Source of the DNA: Streptomyces tendae
GTDB lineage: Bacteria > Actinomycetota > Actinomycetes > Streptomycetales > Streptomycetaceae
DNA length: 64,000 nucleotides
Direction of reading: 5' to 3'
Assembly: GCF_014650435.1 (NCBI RefSeq)
Contig: NZ_BMUY01000006.1
Location: 310,001-374,000, forward strand
The position numbers and the translations under genes were made by a program. Position 1 is the first letter of the stretch; each line of letters starts with the position of its first letter. The notes below the pieces were generated by a model. It was not told the origin of the DNA. It saw only the letters and a program-made list of their open reading frames with translations, and made no database searches. Shown here piece by piece: positions 60,432 to 64,000 of this stretch.

Positions 60432-61514
60432 ATGCCACGGAGATCGAAAGTTCTGTCCGGCACCCTCGTCGCGAGCGCGTTACTGCTGACCTCGATCGGC
60501 ATCGGCACCGTCGCCGCCAACGCGGACACCCCCGCCGCCCCCGCCCCGGCCTCCGCCGCGCACACCGGGCACACCATGGCGGTCTCGACCGCCTTCTCGC
60601 CCGAGGACCCGGACGGCGACGGCTACATCCCCGCGAATCCGCCGGTCACCGGTGTCACCCCGTCCACGAAGGAGCCGCCGCACCGCTACTTCCACGAGTT
60701 CCAGGCCAACTGCGGGGTCAGCCACACCGCGCCCGACGACCCCATCGTCTACGCCCAGCAGCCCGGGAAGTCGCACGACCACACCTTCATGGGCAACACG
60801 ACGACCAACGCCTACAGCACCACCGCCTCGCTCGACGCCGGGTCCACCACCTGTCTGGCGCCCGGCGACCGCTCGGGCTACTGGATGCCGACCATGTACG
60901 ACGGCGACCGCCCGGTGCTCCCGGTCGGCCCGCAGACCATCTACTACAAGGCCGGCGTCACCGACTACACCAGCGTGCGCCCCTTCCCGAAGGGCCTGCG
61001 CTACGTCGTCGCCAGCCCCATGCAGAGCGCGCAGGAGTTCCGCGACCACCCCGGCTTCGTCGAGGGCTGGGAGTGCGGCGACAGCTTCTTCAACGTCGAC
61101 TTCCCGGCCGACTGCCCCGAGCGTCAGGACGTCCAGGTCAACATCCGCTTCCAGGCGCCCAGTTGCTGGGACGGCAAGAACCTGGACACGCCGGACCACA
61201 AGAGCCACATGGCGTATCCGGTGGTCAACCCGGGGACCAACAACAACATCTGCCCGGCCGACCACCCGGTGGCCCTGCCGATGATCGAGTTCAAGATGGC
61301 CTTCCCGGTCAACGGCGACCTCTCCCGGGTCCGACTGGCCAGTGGCGCGAGCTACTCGTTCCACTACGACTTCTTCAACGCCTGGGACGAGCCGACCCTC
61401 GCCGCCATGGTCGGCCACTGCATCGTCGGCGGGCTGCAGTGCGACGCGCGCGGCTACGACCAGACCCACCCCGAGGCCGGAGCGGCGCTCAACGAGGACT
61501 ACGAACTGCCCTGA
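60432..61514 (+). CDS. secreted DUF1996-domain protein
   Basis: 360 residues. The signal peptide (about 1-37, cleavage near ANA|DT) is followed by a Pro/Ala stretch and then the DUF1996 domain: YFHEFQANCGVSHTAPDDPIV, KSHDHTFMGNTTTNAYS, DRSGYWMPTMYDG, RVQVNIRFQ-like and SCWDGKNLDTPDHKSHMAYP. Conserved His, Cys and Trp residues suggest an enzyme or metal-dependent fold, but its function is unknown; members occur in fungi and actinomycetes among carbohydrate-active proteins. ATG 60432 follows AGGAGG. Codon 17 (60480-60482) is TTA, so translation may depend on bldA. A CebR-like palindrome lies upstream. Confidence 0.87.
   Translation: MPRRSKVLSGTLVASALLLTSIGIGTVAANADTPAAPAPASAAHTGHTMAVSTAFSPEDPDGDGYIPANPPVTGVTPSTKEPPHRYFHEFQANCGVSHTAPDDPIVYAQQPGKSHDHTFMGNTTTNAYSTTASLDAGSTTCLAPGDRSGYWMPTMYDGDRPVLPVGPQTIYYKAGVTDYTSVRPFPKGLRYVVASPMQSAQEFRDHPGFVEGWECGDSFFNVDFPADCPERQDVQVNIRFQAPSCWDGKNLDTPDHKSHMAYPVVNPGTNNNICPADHPVALPMIEFKMAFPVNGDLSRVRLASGASYSFHYDFFNAWDEPTLAAMVGHCIVGGLQCDARGYDQTHPEAGAALNEDYELP
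60480..60482 (+). other. TTA leucine codon in the DUF1996 gene
   Basis: Codon 17, inside the signal peptide, reads TTA. In Streptomyces TTA codons are read by the bldA tRNA, which becomes abundant late in growth, so this can delay protein synthesis. I noticed no other TTA codon in the assigned genes, but did not scan every codon. Confidence 0.85.
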
Positions 61515-61652
61515 CCCGGCCCCACTCCGCCCCCCACCCCTCCTCGTACCGGCCCGGCCGTCCATGCCCCGCCACGGCCGGGCCACCCCCCATACCCCGC
61601 GGACGTGGACACCCGCAGACGCGGCCCCCCCCGCAGACCGGAGACAACCCCG

Positions 61653-63428
61653 ATGAGCCGACCCCACACCCCCACGCCCACCCGCAGACTCACCCCCGTG
61701 CGCAGAGTCACCGCCCCCCTGACCGCCGGCCTGCTCACGCTCGGCGCGCTCACCGCCCTGCCCGCCGCGCAGGCGCACGCCGCCGGCAGCGTCGTGAAGG
61801 TCACCGGCAACCAGGGCAACTGGCAACTGACCGTGGACGGCAGCCCGTACACGGTCAAGGGCCTCACCTGGGGGCCGTCCCCGGCCGACGCCGAGCGGTA
61901 CATGCCCGACCTGCAATCCATGGGCGTCAACACCATCCGCACCTGGGGCACCGACGCGAGCAGCCGCCCGCTCCTCGACTCCGCCGCCGCCCACGGAGTC
62001 AAGGTCATCGCGGGCTTCTGGCTTCAGCCCGGCGGCGGTCCGGGCAGCGGCGGCTGCGTCGACTACCTCACCGACACCGCGTACAAGGACCAGATGCTGG
62101 CCGAGTTCCCGCGCTGGGTACAGGAGTACAAGGACCACCCCGGCGTCCTGATGTGGAACGTCGGCAACGAGTCGGTGCTCGGTCTGCAGAACTGCTACAG
62201 CGGCGACGAGCTGGAGCGCCAGCGCGACGCCTACACCACCTTCGTCAATGACGTCACCAAGAAGATCCACGCCGTCGACCCGAACCACCCGGTCACCTCC
62301 ACCGACGCATGGGTCGGCGCCTGGCCCTACTACAAGAAGAACGCCCCCGACCTGGACCTGTACGCCGTCAACTCCTACGACGCCGTGTGCGATGTGCGCT
62401 CCGCGTGGGAACAGGGCGGCTACACCAAGCCGTACATCGTCACCGAGTCCGGACCGGCCGGCGAGTGGGAGGTGCCCGACGACGCCAACGGCGTGCCGCA
62501 GGAACCCACCGACCAGGCCAAGGCGCAGGGCTACACCGACGCGTGGAACTGCGTCACCGGGCACCGCGGCGTCGCCCTGGGCGCGACCCTGTTCCACTAC
62601 GGCACCGAGTACGACTTCGGCGGCATCTGGTTCAACCTGCTGCCCGCGGGCCAGAAGCGGCTGTCCTACTACGCCGTGAAGCGGGCCTACGGCGGTGACA
62701 CCTCGCACGACAACACCCCGCCCGTGGTCTCCGGCTTCGGCGTCGAGGGCGGCGCCGGCCAGGTACAGGCGGGCAAGGACCTGGTCCTCACCGTGCGCGC
62801 CACCGACCCGGACGGCGACCCGATCGCGTACGAGGTGCTGGCCAACAGCAACTACATCGACCAGAGCAAGCAGTTGACCACCCTCCCCCTCACCGACCTC
62901 GGCGGCGGACGCCTCAAGGTCACCGCCCCCGACCGGCCGGGCGTCTGGAAGCTGTACGTCAAGGCCACGGACGGCAAGGGCAACGTGGGCGTCGAGACAC
63001 TCTCGGCGCGGGTCGTGCCGCCCGCCGTGGACGGCACGAACGTCGCCCTCGGCAAGCCGGCCACCGCGTCCTCCTTCCAGCCCAGCTACGGCGACTGCCC
63101 CTGCACAGCCGCCAACGCCGTGGACGGCAACCCGAACACCCGGTGGGCCAGCGACTGGAGCGACCCGCAGTGGGTCCAGGTCGACCTCGGCGCGCGCACC
63201 GCGTTCCGGCACGTCCAGCTGTACTGGGAGGCCTCCTACGCCAAGGCATACACCGTCCAGACCTCCGACGACGGACAGAACTGGCGGACCGTGTCCACGG
63301 TGACGGACGGCAACGGCGGCGTCGACACCCTCGACGCGTCCGGCACCGGCCGCTACGTACGCGTCAACGGCACCGCGCGCGGCACGGGATACGGCTACTC
63401 GCTGTACGAGTTCGGCGTCTACAGCTGA
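61653..63428 (+). CDS. secreted TIM-barrel glycosidase with C-terminal F5/8 (CBM32-like) domain
   Basis: 591 residues. Signal peptide about 1-44 (cleavage near AHA|AG). The barrel begins YTVKGLTWGPSPADAERYMPDL and has the acid/base glutamate E173 (WNVGNES) and nucleophile glutamate E265 (YIVTESGP), the clan GH-A pattern, closest in feel to GH2 or related beta-glucan enzymes. A bacterial Ig-like or cadherin-like linker follows (about 350-455; VLTVRATDPDGDPIAYEV). Residues 459-591 are an F5/8 type C (discoidin) domain: NVALGKPATASSFQ, AVDGNPNTRWASDWSDPQWVQVDLG. It would cleave and bind an extracellular glycan. It follows the DUF1996 gene by 138 bases on the same strand. Confidence 0.88.
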   Translation: MSRPHTPTPTRRLTPVRRVTAPLTAGLLTLGALTALPAAQAHAAGSVVKVTGNQGNWQLTVDGSPYTVKGLTWGPSPADAERYMPDLQSMGVNTIRTWGTDASSRPLLDSAAAHGVKVIAGFWLQPGGGPGSGGCVDYLTDTAYKDQMLAEFPRWVQEYKDHPGVLMWNVGNESVLGLQNCYSGDELERQRDAYTTFVNDVTKKIHAVDPNHPVTSTDAWVGAWPYYKKNAPDLDLYAVNSYDAVCDVRSAWEQGGYTKPYIVTESGPAGEWEVPDDANGVPQEPTDQAKAQGYTDAWNCVTGHRGVALGATLFHYGTEYDFGGIWFNLLPAGQKRLSYYAVKRAYGGDTSHDNTPPVVSGFGVEGGAGQVQAGKDLVLTVRATDPDGDPIAYEVLANSNYIDQSKQLTTLPLTDLGGGRLKVTAPDRPGVWKLYVKATDGKGNVGVETLSARVVPPAVDGTNVALGKPATASSFQPSYGDCPCTAANAVDGNPNTRWASDWSDPQWVQVDLGARTAFRHVQLYWEASYAKAYTVQTSDDGQNWRTVSTVTDGNGGVDTLDASGTGRYVRVNGTARGTGYGYSLYEFGVYS

Positions 63429-63462
63429 CGCCGGGGACGAGTCGGGAGGAGGGGAGACCCTG

Positions 63463-64000
63463 GTGGGGACGAGTGACGAAGAGATCGACCGGCTGCTCGG
63501 CAAACTGACACCACGCGCCCGCGCGCTGCTGCTGAGCGGCGCCACGACCTGGCGCACCCGGGCGGAACCGGCGGTGGGCCTGCGGGAGCTGGTGATGTCG
63601 GACGGTCCGGCGGGCGTACGGGGCGAGGCATGGGACGAGCGGCAGACCTCCGTCCTGCTGCCCTCCGCCTCGGCGCTCGCCGCCACCTGGGACGAGGCCC
63701 TGGTCGAACGCCTCGGCGGCGTGCTCGCCGCCGAGGCCCGGCGCAAGGGCGTGGACGTCCTCCTCGCCCCCACGCTCAACCTGCACCGCAGCCCGCTGGG
63801 CGGCCGGCACTTCGAGTGCCTCTCCGAGGACCCCGAGCTGACCGGCCGCATCGGCGCCGCGCTCGTCCGCGGCGTCCAGGCCCACGGTGTGGCCGCCACC
63901 GCCAAGCACTACGTGGCCAACGACTCCGAGACCGACCGGCTCACCGTCGACGTGCGGGTGGGGGAGCGGGCGCTGCGGGAGGTCTACCTCGCCCCCTTCG
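63463..64000 (+). CDS. GH3-family glycosidase, truncated by window edge
   Basis: First 179 residues of a GH3 enzyme. GTG 63463 has a GGAGGAGGGGAG site in front. Motifs: LVMSDGPAGVRGE, LLPSASALAATWDEALVERLGG, LLAPTLNLHRSPLGGRHFECLSEDPELTGRIGAALVRGVQ and TAKHYVANDSE, the standard substrate-binding order of GH3. There is no signal peptide, so it is cytoplasmic. It starts 34 bases after the TIM-barrel glycosidase and may finish degradation of the same glycan. The nucleophile lies beyond base 64000. Confidence 0.9.
   Translation, partial: MGTSDEEIDRLLGKLTPRARALLLSGATTWRTRAEPAVGLRELVMSDGPAGVRGEAWDERQTSVLLPSASALAATWDEALVERLGGVLAAEARRKGVDVLLAPTLNLHRSPLGGRHFECLSEDPELTGRIGAALVRGVQAHGVAATAKHYVANDSETDRLTVDVRVGERALREVYLAPF

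Noticed and set aside
60480..63905. Open frame of over 1100 codons on the minus strand at the right end
   Set aside because: It spans three well-supported plus-strand genes and their intergenic gaps, with low-complexity antisense composition and no motifs.

Overview
The window comes from a high-GC actinomycete, almost certainly Streptomyces. Third codon positions are nearly always G or C, GTG starts are frequent, secreted proteins carry Tat-type signals, a typical Streptomyces dispersed repeat occurs at 4988-5109, and a rare TTA leucine codon sits in one signal peptide (60480). All calls come from reading the sequence; no database search was run, so family names rest on motifs and remembered family architecture.

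Layout. 1-1709 (-): 3'-truncated secreted sialidase. 1908-12089: oxalate/formate block. A minus-strand operon encodes a PanE-like reductase, the catalytic part of an NAD-linked formate dehydrogenase, a fused NuoE/NuoF-type subunit, an Fe-S subunit and FdhD. Divergent to it lie an oxalate/formate-type antiporter with a 50-residue partner, a FabH-like enzyme and a GntR regulator. 12358-23687: ROK regulator, ribose-type ABC transporter, Gfo/Idh oxidoreductase, TIM-barrel isomerase and a 1238-residue secreted protein joining sugar dehydrogenase, PKD, CBM6, ThuA and DUF1080 domains. 23887-32696: seven translationally coupled genes resembling the ebo metabolite-traffic operon, but with an inositol-1-phosphate-synthase-like enzyme in the place of EboD, followed by a secreted isomerase-like protein.

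32775-43221: second oxalate block: antiporter, ADP-forming acyl-CoA ligase, formyl-CoA transferase and a ThDP enzyme (probable oxalyl-CoA decarboxylase) on the minus strand, with divergent sucC/sucD-like and aldehyde dehydrogenase genes. Similar GntR-type operator sequences precede both oxalate blocks and the GntR gene, suggesting one regulon: uptake by antiport, CoA transfer, decarboxylation to formyl-CoA, and formate oxidation to CO2 with NADH formation.

43255-47398: DUF2254 membrane protein, tRNA-Leu(GAG), a possible leader ORF and an EF-G paralogue. 47448-58252: sugar acid / xyloside block: LacI regulator, ABC transporter (second permease gene apparently frameshifted), GH3 glycosidase, FAH-family and IlvD/Edd-family dehydratases resembling the XylX/XylD pair, and a GntR regulator. 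58343-64000: secreted polysaccharide-active proteins (beta-helix protein, DUF1996 protein, TIM-barrel glycosidase with F5/8 domain, truncated GH3), with two CebR-like palindromes between the divergent genes.

The leading candidates for unusual biology are the split and order-inverted formate dehydrogenase with a dispersed repeat serving as an in-frame linker, the oxidise-and-cleave secreted multidomain protein, the ebo-like operon with an archaeal-type inositol phosphate synthase, and a 15-bp coding minisatellite at the end of sucD.
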